A DNA stretch of 64,000 nucleotides from the NCBI GenBank assembly GCA_023392615.1, contig JAEVYT010000039.1, positions 124,001 to 188,000 of the forward strand, in the 5' to 3' direction. The notes under the pieces were generated by a model, which was not told where the DNA came from, ran no database searches, and worked only from the letters and a program-made list of their open reading frames with translations. The position numbers were made by a program, and so were the translations under genes. Below, in pieces: positions 1-8,367 of the stretch (positions within the stretch are counted from its first letter, which is position 1; each line of letters begins with the position of its first letter). This DNA is from Bacillota bacterium (GTDB taxonomy: Bacteria > Bacillota > Clostridia > Lachnospirales > Lachnospiraceae).

Positions 1-932
1 ACCGTGAAATTCAAATCCGGCTCACTAGTCGCCAGTTCTTTTTGATATTGCTGCATAAGCTCAGTAATATCCTTTTTTATGCACTCAAATTCTGTGTTTA
101 AATCTGTTGCAGGATCCTCATCCTTAACAGGTATTAATATATCTGCATTTGCCTCACGTGGAATAACATTATCCTTAAAACCGCCCTGCATATTGATTAA
201 TCCATAGGCATGCATTTCGCGCAAGTCAAATAATAATCTTCCTAATAATTTTGTGGCATTGGTACGATTACAACCAATCTCTATACCAGAATGCCCGCCT
301 TTTAAACCACCGATATTGATTTTAACCTTTTTACCGTAATCGGATACTCTTTTAATTGAAAGAGTACTCGTTCCGGTAAGTCCTCCTGCACAGCTACAAA
401 GCAGATAACCTTCTTCTTCTGAATCAAGATTAATCATGTATTTTCCTTGAAGCTTGGACAAATCAAGCATCTTCGCCCCAAACATCCCCACTTCTTCATC
501 GGTTGTAAGAATCGCTTCAATTCTTGGGTGCTCTATTGTTTCATCAGCCAACACTGCCATAATATAGGCAACTGCAATTCCATTATCAGCACCTAACGTT
601 GTACCATCCGCATGCAGAAGATCCCCTTCCACAACTAGTTTTATTTCGTCCTTTAAGAAATCATGAGTATGTTCTTTTCGCTTTTCACACACCATGTCCA
701 TATGACCCTGAAGTATTATCGCCGGCTCATTCTCATATCCTGAAGAAGCATTCTTAATAATAATAACATTGTTCGCATCATCCTGTGTATATTCTAAATT
801 ATGCTCTTTTGCAAAGGTAACCATATAATCACTGATTGCCTTTTCATTCCCTGAACCCCTCGGTATTTTTGAAACCTCACTAAAATACTTAAATACTCCT
901 TTATAGTCCATCTGTGCTAAGCGATCGTCCAT
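1..932 (-). CDS. pepD: aminoacyl-histidine dipeptidase (PepD, M20 family), N-terminal part
   Basis: This gene enters from the left edge, so only its N-terminal 310 residues or so are present. My translation from ATG at 932 starts MDDRLAQMDYKGVF, then shows SKIPRGSGNEKA, LQGHMDMVCEK, DGTTLGADNGIA and LTTDEEVGMFGA. These are the metal-site and catalytic signatures of PepD-type M20 metallopeptidases, and GGHSGIEI marks the lid/dimerisation domain. PepD enzymes are cytosolic zinc di- and tripeptidases (Xaa-His, carnosine-like substrates). The GAAAGG Shine-Dalgarno lies about 10 bases upstream of the chosen ATG. It appears monocistronic, 140 bases after the preceding minus-strand gene. Family assignment is firm; substrate is inferred. 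Confidence 0.9.
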   Translation of the reverse strand, partial: MDDRLAQMDYKGVFKYFSEVSKIPRGSGNEKAISDYMVTFAKEHNLEYTQDDANNVIIIKNASSGYENEPAIILQGHMDMVCEKRKEHTHDFLKDEIKLVVEGDLLHADGTTLGADNGIAVAYIMAVLADETIEHPRIEAILTTDEEVGMFGAKMLDLSKLQGKYMINLDSEEEGYLLCSCAGGLTGTSTLSIKRVSDYGKKVKINIGGLKGGHSGIEIGCNRTNATKLLGRLLFDLREMHAYGLINMQGGFKDNVIPREANADILIPVKDEDPATDLNTEFECIKKDITELMQQYQKELATSEPDLNFT

Positions 933-1072
933 TGAAACACATGCCTTTCTAATTAATATTGTTATTTTACTGAATACTTGTGAAAGAACCGTGAACTAAA
1001 GATATCGTCAAAAATATAAATCTCTAGTCGACATGCCTTTAGCCCGGTTCATTTGTTTTATATTATAAATCT

Positions 1073-2437
1073 TTAGTTTTTAAAGCTGTGAATTGGTGCC
1101 GGAATTCTTCCTCCACGATTTATAAATGCATCACATCCAAACGGATTTACTTTCATAACCGGTGCATAACCTAATAAACCACCGAATTCTACACGATCAC
1201 CAACACTTTTTCCTATTACAGGAATAATACGTACTGCTGTTGTCTTTTGATTAATCATACCAATTGCCATCTCATCCGCAATGATACCAGAGATTGTTGT
1301 AGGCTTAGTATCTCCAGGAATTGCAATCATATCCAAACCAACGGAGCATACGCAGGTCATTGCCTCTAATTTTTCAATCGTCAATGCTCCGATCTCAACT
1401 GAATCAATCATTCCTTGATCTTCGCTGACTGGAATAAAAGCACCGCTTAAGCCACCCACATAGGAGGATGCCATAACACCGCCCTTTTTCACCTGATCAT
1501 TTAATAAAGCGAGAGCTGCCGTTGTACCGGGCGCACCAACATACTCTAATCCGATCTCTTGCAATATCTCTGCCACACTGTCACCGATAGCTGGTGTCGG
1601 TGCGAGGGACAGGTCAATGATTCCAAACGGAATATTTAATAATCTCGAAGCTTCCTGTGCTACCAGCTGACCAACACGAGTAATCTTAAATGCGGTCTTC
1701 TTAATTGTCTCACAGAGAGTCTCAAAATCAGCACCACGAGCACTTTCTAATGCAACTTTTACAACACCCGGTCCGCTGACACCTACATTAATAACCGCAT
1801 CCCCTTCGGTTACACCGTGGAATGCACCGGCCATAAATGGATTATCATCAGGAGCATTACAGAATACAACTAATTTAGCACAGCCGATGGAGTCTTTTTC
1901 TTTGGTGAATTCTGCGGTTTCAATAATAATCTCACCAAGAAGCTTAACCGCATTCATATCAATACCGGTCTTTGTTGAACCGACGTTAACTGAACTACAA
2001 ACACGCTCTGTTTGACTGAGTGCTTGCGGGATTGATTTAATCAAGAGCTCATCACTTACCGTCATCGCTTTACTAACAAGCGCAGAGTAGCCACCGATAA
2101 AGTTTACACCAACTGTTTTAGCTGCTCTGTCCAGCGTTTTAGCAATCGTAACATAATCCTCAGAAGTCTTACAAGCGGATGCACCCACCAAGGAAATTGG
2201 GGTGATTGAAATTCTTTTATTTACAATAGGAATACCATATTCTCGTTGAATTTTATCACCAGTTAAGACTAAATCCTTCGCTACTGTAGTGATTTTATCA
2301 TATATTTTACGATTTAACTCGTTTAAGTCAGGATCGGCACAGTCAAGTAGACTAATACCCAAGGTTATTGTTCTAACGTCCAGATTCTCCTGCTCAATCA
2401 TCTTATTGGTTTCGATGACTTCATGTATATTAATCAT
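1073..2437 (-). CDS. DUF711 / UPF0210 family protein
   Basis: A 454-residue soluble protein matching the length and pattern of the UPF0210 (DUF711, 'PFL family') proteins, with glycine-rich stretches such as VGVSGPGVVK near residue 230, VGAPGTTAA near 305 and the conserved C-terminal FGGLLGYAPVMKVNPFG and NRGGRIPAPIHS segments. The biochemical function of the family is not established. In many Firmicutes it is paired with a small ACT-domain protein, and that partner is the next gene upstream here (2565-2837, same strand, 127-base gap), which supports a shared ligand-responsive role. Start ATG at 2437 is preceded by a GGAGG-type site. Confidence 0.9.
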   Translation of the reverse strand: MINIHEVIETNKMIEQENLDVRTITLGISLLDCADPDLNELNRKIYDKITTVAKDLVLTGDKIQREYGIPIVNKRISITPISLVGASACKTSEDYVTIAKTLDRAAKTVGVNFIGGYSALVSKAMTVSDELLIKSIPQALSQTERVCSSVNVGSTKTGIDMNAVKLLGEIIIETAEFTKEKDSIGCAKLVVFCNAPDDNPFMAGAFHGVTEGDAVINVGVSGPGVVKVALESARGADFETLCETIKKTAFKITRVGQLVAQEASRLLNIPFGIIDLSLAPTPAIGDSVAEILQEIGLEYVGAPGTTAALALLNDQVKKGGVMASSYVGGLSGAFIPVSEDQGMIDSVEIGALTIEKLEAMTCVCSVGLDMIAIPGDTKPTTISGIIADEMAIGMINQKTTAVRIIPVIGKSVGDRVEFGGLLGYAPVMKVNPFGCDAFINRGGRIPAPIHSFKN

Positions 2438-2564
2438 ATTTCCTCCATTTCAGTACGTGCTGTGTAGGGGAACTCTCTTTCCAATAATCTATAGTATTAC
2501 TATTCGATTATAAACCTAGCACATAAATGTCACATCACGTCGTCCTATTTGTCAAATAGTTGTA

Positions 2565-2837
2565 TTATATTCTGTGCATTTTATCAAAGATATCCTCGCG
2601 TTGAGTTTTAATAATAACGCCGATCTCTTCACCCATCTTACCTAATTCATCTGATATTTCATCAAATTCCTTATCAACATTTGTTAAATCCACAATCATC
2701 ATCATATTAAAGAACCCCTGTACGATTGTCTGGGATATATCCAAAATATTAATACGATTATCAGCAAGATAAGTACAAACCTTCGCTATAATTCCTACAG
2801 TATCCTTACCTACTACTGTTACTACTACTCTCTTCAT
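2565..2837 (-). CDS. ACT domain protein (UPF0237 family)
   Basis: A 90-residue stand-alone ACT domain: MKRVVVTVVGKDTVGII at the N terminus is the usual first beta strand and ligand-binding turn, followed by the helix AKVCTYLADNRINILDIS. ACT domains bind amino acids or other small ligands at dimer interfaces. The UPF0237 type is commonly encoded beside DUF711, as here, and is thought to act as its regulatory partner (inference from neighbourhood only). The start follows an AAAGGAGG-like site. The gene looks complete and ordinary. Confidence 0.9.
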   Translation of the reverse strand: MKRVVVTVVGKDTVGIIAKVCTYLADNRINILDISQTIVQGFFNMMMIVDLTNVDKEFDEISDELGKMGEEIGVIIKTQREDIFDKMHRI

Positions 2838-3360
2838 GCGAGAAATCCTCCTTTATATTAGGAACTGAGCCATTACCTTAACGCAGTCCGTTTTATCCAA
2901 GTAATAAAAATGTAAAAAATCTATAGTCAATTATATCCATAATCATACATGATAACAGATTATCGTTATAATAGAAAGTACCAAATAAGTTAAATCTTAA
3001 CCACATCGTATATTATTGAATAAATACGATGAATTTTATTCGAAAACCATCTCCCAACAAAGCGTCCAAACAAAAAACATTGTTATTCCTTCGAACGACA
3101 CTACCCAAGATAAACATATTTCGTAAAAACGAGTGTTATTTTTATATTTTGTTATTCGTTATTATTAATAAATTTTTTATTTGTTCGTTAAATTATGATT
3201 TTGTTTTTATCCTTTATTATTTATTCCTTGTTATTTATTTTTTAATATTTAGTCTTTATCTTTATCTTTTAATCTTTGATCCTTAATTCTTGGTACTTAG
3301 TCCTAGATCTTTAGTCTTTGATCTTAGTCCTTGATCTTTCGTCCTTATGAAATGTGAATC
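2838..3360. other. intergenic AT-rich tract with purine/pyrimidine-biased low-complexity repeats
   Basis: This is the first part of a 720-base gap without a convincing gene. The first 190 bases form the upstream region of the ACT gene and probably hold its promoter. From about 3230 to 3347 the plus strand is a degenerate tandem of short units such as ATCTTTAGTC and CTTTGATCCTTA, so the minus strand is a long purine-rich tract. An 85-codon plus-strand open frame at 3029-3286 is Phe/Leu/Ile/Tyr-rich low complexity and I do not regard it as a gene. Confidence 0.6.
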
Positions 3361-3545
3361 GTGGTTGGGTGGGTGGTATCATGGTAATGGAACATGTATT
3401 TCGGATGCTGTCATCCTCACCAGGAATCCGAGATGAGAAGACATTGATTTAAATGTCTTAATCGTCACGGATGGAAGGTGAAAGGATGTAAACAGCATCC
3501 GAAATACATACCATACCATGATACCACCCACTCAACCTAAGCCAC
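3361..3545. repeat. long imperfect palindrome A (about 185 bp)
   Basis: The left arm (from 3361, GTGGTTGGGTGGGTGG) pairs with the right arm ending at 3545, and complementarity continues inward through ATGTATTTCGGATGCTGT and CATCCT to a small loop near 3450-3456 flanked by AGACATT and AATGTCT. The whole stretch could fold as one long hairpin. The arm core ATGTATTTCGGATGC recurs in palindrome B at about 4490-4657, and the two copies bracket the gene at 3558-4349. It may be a non-autonomous mobile repeat (MITE-like) or a structured 3' end; no transposase is present. The outer arm ends 12 bases after the neighbouring stop codon. Confidence 0.75.
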
Positions 3546-3557
3546 AACCTCGTCAAC

Positions 3558-4349
3558 CTAAATCAAAATCATCTGAGAAGGCTGTTCCCTATGTGCAACT
3601 ACTACGTTTTGTGCTGAAAAATCGGTGCCGCGATTTATTAATTCGCAGCATACTGTCTCATATGCCAATTCTTCATAATTATTTTCCTTGCTAAGATGGG
3701 CTAGTAAAATATGTTTTAAATTAGGATGAATCAACTTGCTGATTAAATCCGCTGAAGTTTCATTGGATAAATGACCACGATCCCCTAAGATTCTTTGTTT
3801 TAAATAATACGGATATTTACCAACCATCAACATATTCACATCATGGTTTGCTTCTATAAATAAAATATCGGATGAGTCAAGTTTAGATAATATGTAGTCA
3901 TCATATTTTCCCAAATCAGTGGCTAATCCAATCTTATGTCCTTCTGACTTCATCGTATAACAAACCGGATTTGAAGCATCGTGGGAAGTAGAAAATGGCT
4001 CTACCTCAATATCATTTATCATAAAGGCCTCATTTGGATCTATATGATGAAATAACTCCTCCGAAATTGCTCCCAAGCTTTTAATGTTCTGAATTGCTTT
4101 CGCGGTTTCATAAGTGGCATAAATTGGTATGTGATAACGGCGTGCAAGGATACCAAGCCCCTGAACGTGATCCGAATGCTCATGAGTAATCAAGATTCCT
4201 TGTATTGTATCCGGCATTATATCAATCCCACTTAATCCATTCTCTATTCGTTTTGCACTTACACCGGCATCCACTAAAAGGTTTGTCTGATTACTTCCTA
4301 CATAGATACAGTTTCCGCTGCTGCCACTTGCAATACTGCATAATTTCAT
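3558..4349 (-). CDS. walJ: MBL-fold metallo-hydrolase, WalJ/YycJ-like
   Basis: A 263-residue metallo-beta-lactamase-fold protein. The start MKLCSIASGSSGNCIYVG and the metal-binding THEHSDH at residues 55-61 are characteristic of the YycJ/WalJ (VicX) group, as are the later HDASNPVCY, ATDLG and EANHD segments and HLSKENNYEELA near the C terminus. Family members are cytosolic two-metal phosphoesterase-like enzymes; WalJ is usually linked to walRK and coordination of cell division with DNA replication. Here it is not next to walRK but stands alone between two long palindromes. Gene symbol is by family resemblance. Confidence 0.88.
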   Translation of the reverse strand: MKLCSIASGSSGNCIYVGSNQTNLLVDAGVSAKRIENGLSGIDIMPDTIQGILITHEHSDHVQGLGILARRYHIPIYATYETAKAIQNIKSLGAISEELFHHIDPNEAFMINDIEVEPFSTSHDASNPVCYTMKSEGHKIGLATDLGKYDDYILSKLDSSDILFIEANHDVNMLMVGKYPYYLKQRILGDRGHLSNETSADLISKLIHPNLKHILLAHLSKENNYEELAYETVCCELINRGTDFSAQNVVVAHREQPSQMILI

Positions 4350-4489
4350 GTCATTTTCCTACTCTCATCTATATGGGCTAAAAAGTGCAGCCTAATACTA
4401 ATTATTATCTAAATGAGTATCGCTCATTTCATGATTTTTGTCAAGAAAATTTGAAGAAGTTGTTAATTACACTTGTGGGGGAAAAGTAG

Positions 4490-4657
4490 TGAGGCAGGGG
4501 GAGGGAGATGGAGTTGGCATGTATTTCGGATGCCGTTAACATCCTTGCGCTTTCGTCCGCGACATTTATGACATGTAACATGTCAACCTGTCTCGGACTT
4601 ATGCTTAGGATGACAGCATACGAAATACATGTTCCATACTTCATCTCCCTCCTCCGG
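4490..4657. repeat. long imperfect palindrome B, related to A
   Basis: The left arm (GGGGGAGGGAGATGGAGT, ATGTATTTCGGATGC near 4520-4534) pairs with the right arm near 4606-4657 (GATGACAGCATACGAAATACAT, split here as GATGACAGC and ATACGAAATACAT; CTTCATCTCCCTCC). It shares the ATGTATTTCGGATGC arm core and the nearby CATCCT with palindrome A, but the outer stem sequence differs (GAGGGAGATG here, GGGTGGTATCATGG in A). Different outer arms with compensating changes suggest selection for a folded structure, or independent insertions. A 67-codon open frame through it (4441-4644, minus) is a by-product of the palindrome. Confidence 0.7.
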
Positions 4658-4847
4658 CCGCAAAGTTTACGAAGGACACAGAAATGATAAAAATTATCCT
4701 CGCTTTCATCGCCATATCTATTCTCTAGACTGATTACCCTTTACGCATATGCTTTATATATCCCACTTTATTCATTAATATACTGTTCAATTATTAACTT
4801 AATTTTAGCATAAGACACGAACAATTAGCTTTTTACTGACCACATAT

Positions 4848-4882
4848 AAAAATAGAGCTTGCCTTATGCAAGCCCTATTTTT
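4848..4882 (-). terminator. rho-independent terminator of the amino acid ABC operon
   Basis: On the minus strand AAAAATAGGGCTTGC, a short ATAAG loop and GCAAGCTCTATTTTT form a GC-cored stem ending in a T run. It lies about 48 bases after the stop codon of the last gene (4931) of the transporter operon, the position expected for its terminator. Confidence 0.85.
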
Positions 4883-4930
4883 GTGAAAACGGGAGGAAAT
4901 ACTCTATTATAAAGATGAATTAATCCGCTA

Positions 4931-5779
4931 TTACTCGGTCTTACCACCTTCAACCACGATCTGATCTGCTGTAAGATCAGCCGGGAAGCTATCCTTTAAA
5001 GTAGTATCATAGATTTTGTGGAAGAACTGCTCATCATTTAACTTTCCTTTGATCAGATTATTTACATAATCTAATAATTCTTTATTACCCTTCTTAACTG
5101 CACCGGCGATAAAATCCTTGTTTCCTAACTCTTTAATACCCACTGTATAACCGGCATTCTTTTTCGCCCATGAAAGTAATAAGGTGTTATCCTGTGCAAA
5201 TGCATCTGCTCTACCTGTGGTCAATGCCTGGTATCCGTCTGTAATTGCATCAATTTTAAGTAATTTTACATCAGGTGCATTCTTAGTGAAATATGCATCT
5301 GCAGTGGTACCGGTATTAACAGCAAGTGTTTTACCCTTTAACTGATCAACGGAAGTAATCGGTGTTTTGTCACTTGAAACCACACCAATTGAAACCTTCT
5401 CATAAGCAAGTGTAAAGTCAACATCTTTTGCTCTATCTTCGGTTACCGTAAAGTCTGCAAGCTGTAAATCAACCTTATCTGTCTGAAGATATGCAATTCT
5501 ATCACCAGGGTTCATGGTTACCCAAGTAATTTTTTTCTCATCACCAAGTAGCTCTTTTGCAATTCTCTTACCTAATTCAACATCATAACCTTTAAATGTA
5601 CCATCTGCATCCTGATAGCAGAATGGAGCATCATCAGAGAAGATACCGATCTTAATTGTGCCTGCTTTCTTAATTGCATCAATAGAACCTGGTGCACTCT
5701 TATCATCCGATTTTGAAGAGCAGCCTACAAGGCCTACCACTAATACCAAACTCATAAGTAATACTAAAACTTTTTTCAT
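4931..5779 (-). CDS. polar amino acid ABC importer, substrate-binding lipoprotein (probably cysteine/cystine)
   Basis: A 282-residue family-3 extracellular solute-binding protein. Residues 1-19 are a lipoprotein signal peptide and the lipobox LVGC places the lipidated Cys at residue 20. The mature protein starts with a Ser/Asp/Lys linker, then TIKIGIFSDDAPFCYQD and the family signature GTFKGYDVELGKRIAKELLG. It would sit on the outer membrane face and deliver ligand to the two permeases encoded just upstream. The overall pattern resembles cysteine-binding members of the family, and the adjacent cysteine metabolism genes agree, but ligand identity is inference. It is the last gene of a four-gene operon and is followed by a clear terminator. 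Confidence 0.9.
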   Translation of the reverse strand: MKKVLVLLMSLVLVVGLVGCSSKSDDKSAPGSIDAIKKAGTIKIGIFSDDAPFCYQDADGTFKGYDVELGKRIAKELLGDEKKITWVTMNPGDRIAYLQTDKVDLQLADFTVTEDRAKDVDFTLAYEKVSIGVVSSDKTPITSVDQLKGKTLAVNTGTTADAYFTKNAPDVKLLKIDAITDGYQALTTGRADAFAQDNTLLLSWAKKNAGYTVGIKELGNKDFIAGAVKKGNKELLDYVNNLIKGKLNDEQFFHKIYDTTLKDSFPADLTADQIVVEGGKTE

Positions 5780-5843
5780 TCCTATCTCTCCTTTTAATTA
5801 ATTTATATTAAATATTTACATATAAAATATTTCTACTTAATCT

Positions 5844-6590
5844 TTAAAGCACAAAATCCTGATTAATATTAAGGAATCTCTTCGCTTCCTCCGTCTCTGG
5901 TGCACTAAAGAACTTATCCGGTGTATTTACTTCAAGGATTTTTCCATTTTCCATAAATACAATTTGATCTGCAACCTTTTCCGCAAATTCCATCTCATGG
6001 GTTACTATAATAAGGGTAAGCCCTTGATTCTTAAGACCCTTGATAACATCCAGAACTTCCCTAACCATCTCCGGATCTAGTGCTGCTGTAACCTCATCAA
6101 ACAGAATAATTTCCGGATTCATACATAAAGCCCTACAAATTGCAACTCTTTGCTTTTGACCACCTGACAGTTCCCTTGGATATGCGGACTTTTTTTCTGA
6201 TAAGCCTACTCGCTCAAGAAGCTTTAGCGCTTCTTCCGTCGCTTCTTTTTTACTTCTTTTCTCCACTCTCATCGGTCCCAGAATAATATTATCAAGAACA
6301 GTCATATGTGGAAAAAGGTCATAACTTTGAAATACCATCCCGATTTTTTTTCTTACGTTAATCCAATCCGAATAATTGGCTCCGGGTTTGGTAATCAATT
6401 CGTCATTTAAGTAGATTTCTCCGGAATCTATCTTCTCCAGACCGTTGATACATCGTAACATGGTGGATTTTCCGCATCCGGAACGGCCTAGAACAGCTAT
6501 AATTTCACCTTTATTGATATCGTAATTGATATCATTTAATACCAGGTTCTGATCAAACGATTTTTTTAGATTTCTTATTTTCAAATGCAT
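5844..6590 (-). CDS. polar amino acid ABC importer, ATP-binding subunit
   Basis: A 248-residue ABC ATPase. It has Walker A GRSGCGKST, the signature LSGGQKQRVAICRAL, Walker B IILFDEVTAALDPE (Val where Pro is usual) and the switch region IIVTHEM. It energises uptake with the two permeases upstream and the lipoprotein downstream. The longest open frame begins 24 bases earlier, but AAGGAGA lies between that ATG and the ATG at 6590, so I place the start at 6590 (protein MHLKIRNLKKSF). The gap to the preceding permease gene is 24 bases. Confidence 0.93.
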   Translation of the reverse strand: MHLKIRNLKKSFDQNLVLNDINYDINKGEIIAVLGRSGCGKSTMLRCINGLEKIDSGEIYLNDELITKPGANYSDWINVRKKIGMVFQSYDLFPHMTVLDNIILGPMRVEKRSKKEATEEALKLLERVGLSEKKSAYPRELSGGQKQRVAICRALCMNPEIILFDEVTAALDPEMVREVLDVIKGLKNQGLTLIIVTHEMEFAEKVADQIVFMENGKILEVNTPDKFFSAPETEEAKRFLNINQDFVL

Positions 6591-6614
6591 ATTTCTTCTC
6601 CTTGAATTATTCAA

Positions 6615-7298
6615 TTATGAAATCACTGAAACTTTTTTCTCCAAAAATCTTGCAAGTAGTGATAACGGGTAACAGAGGCAAAAGTATAATATCAACAAGA
6701 ACAAATACATTGTAAAGGAAATGATACTGTTCGGATTGTTGTAATAAACCACCTGTATCACACTCTGCGAAACCTTTAACAGCTCAGGAACACCAATTAG
6801 GAATATCAGAGTCGTTGTTTTAATCAAGCGTGTTGCCAAATTAACAATTGATGGTGTAACTCTAATGATGATCTGTGGAATTAAAACATACGTATACATT
6901 TGTCTTTTTGATAAACCAATCGCCATACTTGATTCAAACTGGCTAATTGGAAGACTCTTTATATAGCTGCGAACCAAATCTCCTATTTCAAAGGAACCCC
7001 ATAGGGTAAAAACCAGTAATGAAACTTCTACATTGTCGGTTTGAATTTTAAATATATAAGACAAACCGAAGAAAAATATAAATAGCCAGATAAGTGGGTG
7101 TATCAATCGGAAGGCTTCCAAAAATATTCTCAAAATGATATTGAGGAACTTATTCTTAGTGGTCATTAGAATCCCTAAGATGAAACCAAATATAATTGAT
7201 AAAACTAATGCAATACCTGCTATTTTAATCGTAATCAGCATACCCCCCATTAATCTTGGAAGGGCTTTAATTATGTAATCAAGACCCAAATTCTGCAA
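6615..7298 (-). CDS. polar amino acid ABC importer, permease subunit 2
   Basis: A 227-residue inner-membrane permease of the HisM/GlnP type with about five hydrophobic segments. The EAA-loop region for ATPase docking is SSMAIGLSKRQMYTYVLIPQ. The start is TTG at 7298, inside the 3' end of the upstream permease gene (20-base overlap), with GAAAGGAAGG six bases before it, so translational coupling is likely. It pairs with the other permease as a heterodimeric channel. Confidence 0.9.
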   Translation of the reverse strand: MQNLGLDYIIKALPRLMGGMLITIKIAGIALVLSIIFGFILGILMTTKNKFLNIILRIFLEAFRLIHPLIWLFIFFFGLSYIFKIQTDNVEVSLLVFTLWGSFEIGDLVRSYIKSLPISQFESSMAIGLSKRQMYTYVLIPQIIIRVTPSIVNLATRLIKTTTLIFLIGVPELLKVSQSVIQVVYYNNPNSIISFTMYLFLLILYFCLCYPLSLLARFLEKKVSVIS

Positions 7299-7941
7299 AG
7301 CGAACCTTCCTTTCTAATCTGGAGAATATATAAGACATTGGTATCAGAATGATTAAATAGCTAATGACTGTCATGGCCGCTACCGGCATGATTAAATCAG
7401 CTCTTAAGCTAATAATTGCAAATGCTTGATATACAATTTCCGGCAACAAGATAATCTTCATAGCAGAAACTTCCTTTGTCAAAAAGATTGCATTATTGTT
7501 AAGAGCCGCTATTGAAATTACAATCGCCTGAGGTATGATCAGAAATACAATGGTGTCAAACTTAGATAGCCCAATTGCAGAAGCAAGCTCCCTCTGATTT
7601 CGTGGAATTGCTTTTATTCCTGAATAAATCGCCTCACACATATAGGCTCCTCCCAATAGAGATAATACAATTATGGAACACATGTAACTATCCAACTGTA
7701 CAAAGATTTTTGGCAATCCATAAAAGATAAAATATGCCTGTATCAAAGAAGGTGTATTTCTAAAAAACTCTACATAAACATGTATGACGGTTTTTAGAAC
7801 GGGTATTTTATAAAACAATGCGATACTGAATAATAATCCGATCGTAAATGCAATAACTATGGATATTAACGCAATAACAACAGTTACTAATGATGCTTTT
7901 GCGAAAATAGGAATCATATCAAAAACACTGTGAATTTGCAT
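7279..7941 (-). CDS. polar amino acid ABC importer, permease subunit 1
   Basis: A 220-residue permease of the His/Glu/Gln/Arg family. It has membrane helices near residues 15-40 and 55-75 and further hydrophobic segments, VEFFRNTPSLIQAYFIFYGLP (the conserved FRGTP-type motif) and the docking loop ELASAIGLSKFDTIVFLIIPQA. It is the first gene of the importer operon and overlaps the next gene by 20 bases. A TTGACA/TATAAT promoter lies about 118 bases upstream. Confidence 0.92.
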   Translation of the reverse strand: MQIHSVFDMIPIFAKASLVTVVIALISIVIAFTIGLLFSIALFYKIPVLKTVIHVYVEFFRNTPSLIQAYFIFYGLPKIFVQLDSYMCSIIVLSLLGGAYMCEAIYSGIKAIPRNQRELASAIGLSKFDTIVFLIIPQAIVISIAALNNNAIFLTKEVSAMKIILLPEIVYQAFAIISLRADLIMPVAAMTVISYLIILIPMSYIFSRLERKVRFAEFGS

Positions 7942-8058
7942 ACATATTACCTCAATTTTTAGTTTAATAAAAATGATTCAGAATTTTTTCTTAGTTTTAG
8001 CAGCTGCAAACCAACTATTCATATAATTCATATAAATCATATATGTATTATGTAATTT
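7942..8058 (-). other. 5' leader of the amino acid importer operon
   Basis: About 117 bases lie between the predicted promoter and the first start codon. The leader contains a 20-codon open frame (starting MIYMNYMNSWF, ending TKKKF) without Cys codons and direct repeats of TTATATGAA. I found no terminator/antiterminator pair and no recognisable riboswitch in it, unlike the mccB leader nearby. Confidence 0.4.
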
Positions 8059-8086
8059 ATTATAATTATATTTATCTTTTTGTCAA
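8059..8086 (-). promoter_or_regulatory. sigma-A-type promoter of the amino acid importer operon
   Basis: The minus strand carries a perfect TTGACA (8081-8086) and a perfect TATAAT (8059-8064) separated by 16 bases. Transcription would start near 8050 and run into the permease gene at 7941. The surrounding sequence is very AT-rich. Confidence 0.75.
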
Positions 8087-8246
8087 TACTTTTTTTATTA
8101 TATTTTTAGAATTATTAATTCCTATTTTATAACTAATTTAGTCGAAACTAAAAATATTAAGTAATACATTGTAGTTTTTGTAGTTGTATCCGGTCTCAAT
8201 ATCTTTCTGGCTTTGCAAAATTAGGATTCCTGTTTCTTCACAATAG

Positions 8247-8320
8247 AAAAAGGGTCGATACAAAAGATCAATTCTACATAGGATATATTCCTTCTGAATT
8301 ATGCTTTTGATGACCCTTTT
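8247..8320 (-). terminator. long hairpin terminator after mccA
   Basis: On the minus strand AAAAGGGTC and then CAAAAG and AATTC pair with GAATT, CTTTTG and GACCCTTTTT, forming an interrupted stem of over 20 pairs that ends in a T run. It starts about 48 bases after the mccA stop codon and would end the mccB-mccA transcript. Confidence 0.7.
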
Positions 8321-8367
8321 ACATTGAAATAAAATAGTACCATTGTGGTTCAGGTTAGTCTTTTTGA

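Noticed and set aside
3029..3286. 85-codon plus-strand ORF
   Set aside because: Its Phe/Leu/Ile/Tyr-rich product follows from the T-rich low-complexity tract; there is no ribosome site.
4441..4644. 67-codon minus-strand ORF
   Set aside because: It lies inside palindrome B and has no ribosome site or protein-like pattern.
7942..8058. Leader-peptide attenuator upstream of the importer operon
   Set aside because: A 20-codon ORF exists but has no Cys codons and no terminator/antiterminator pair follows it.
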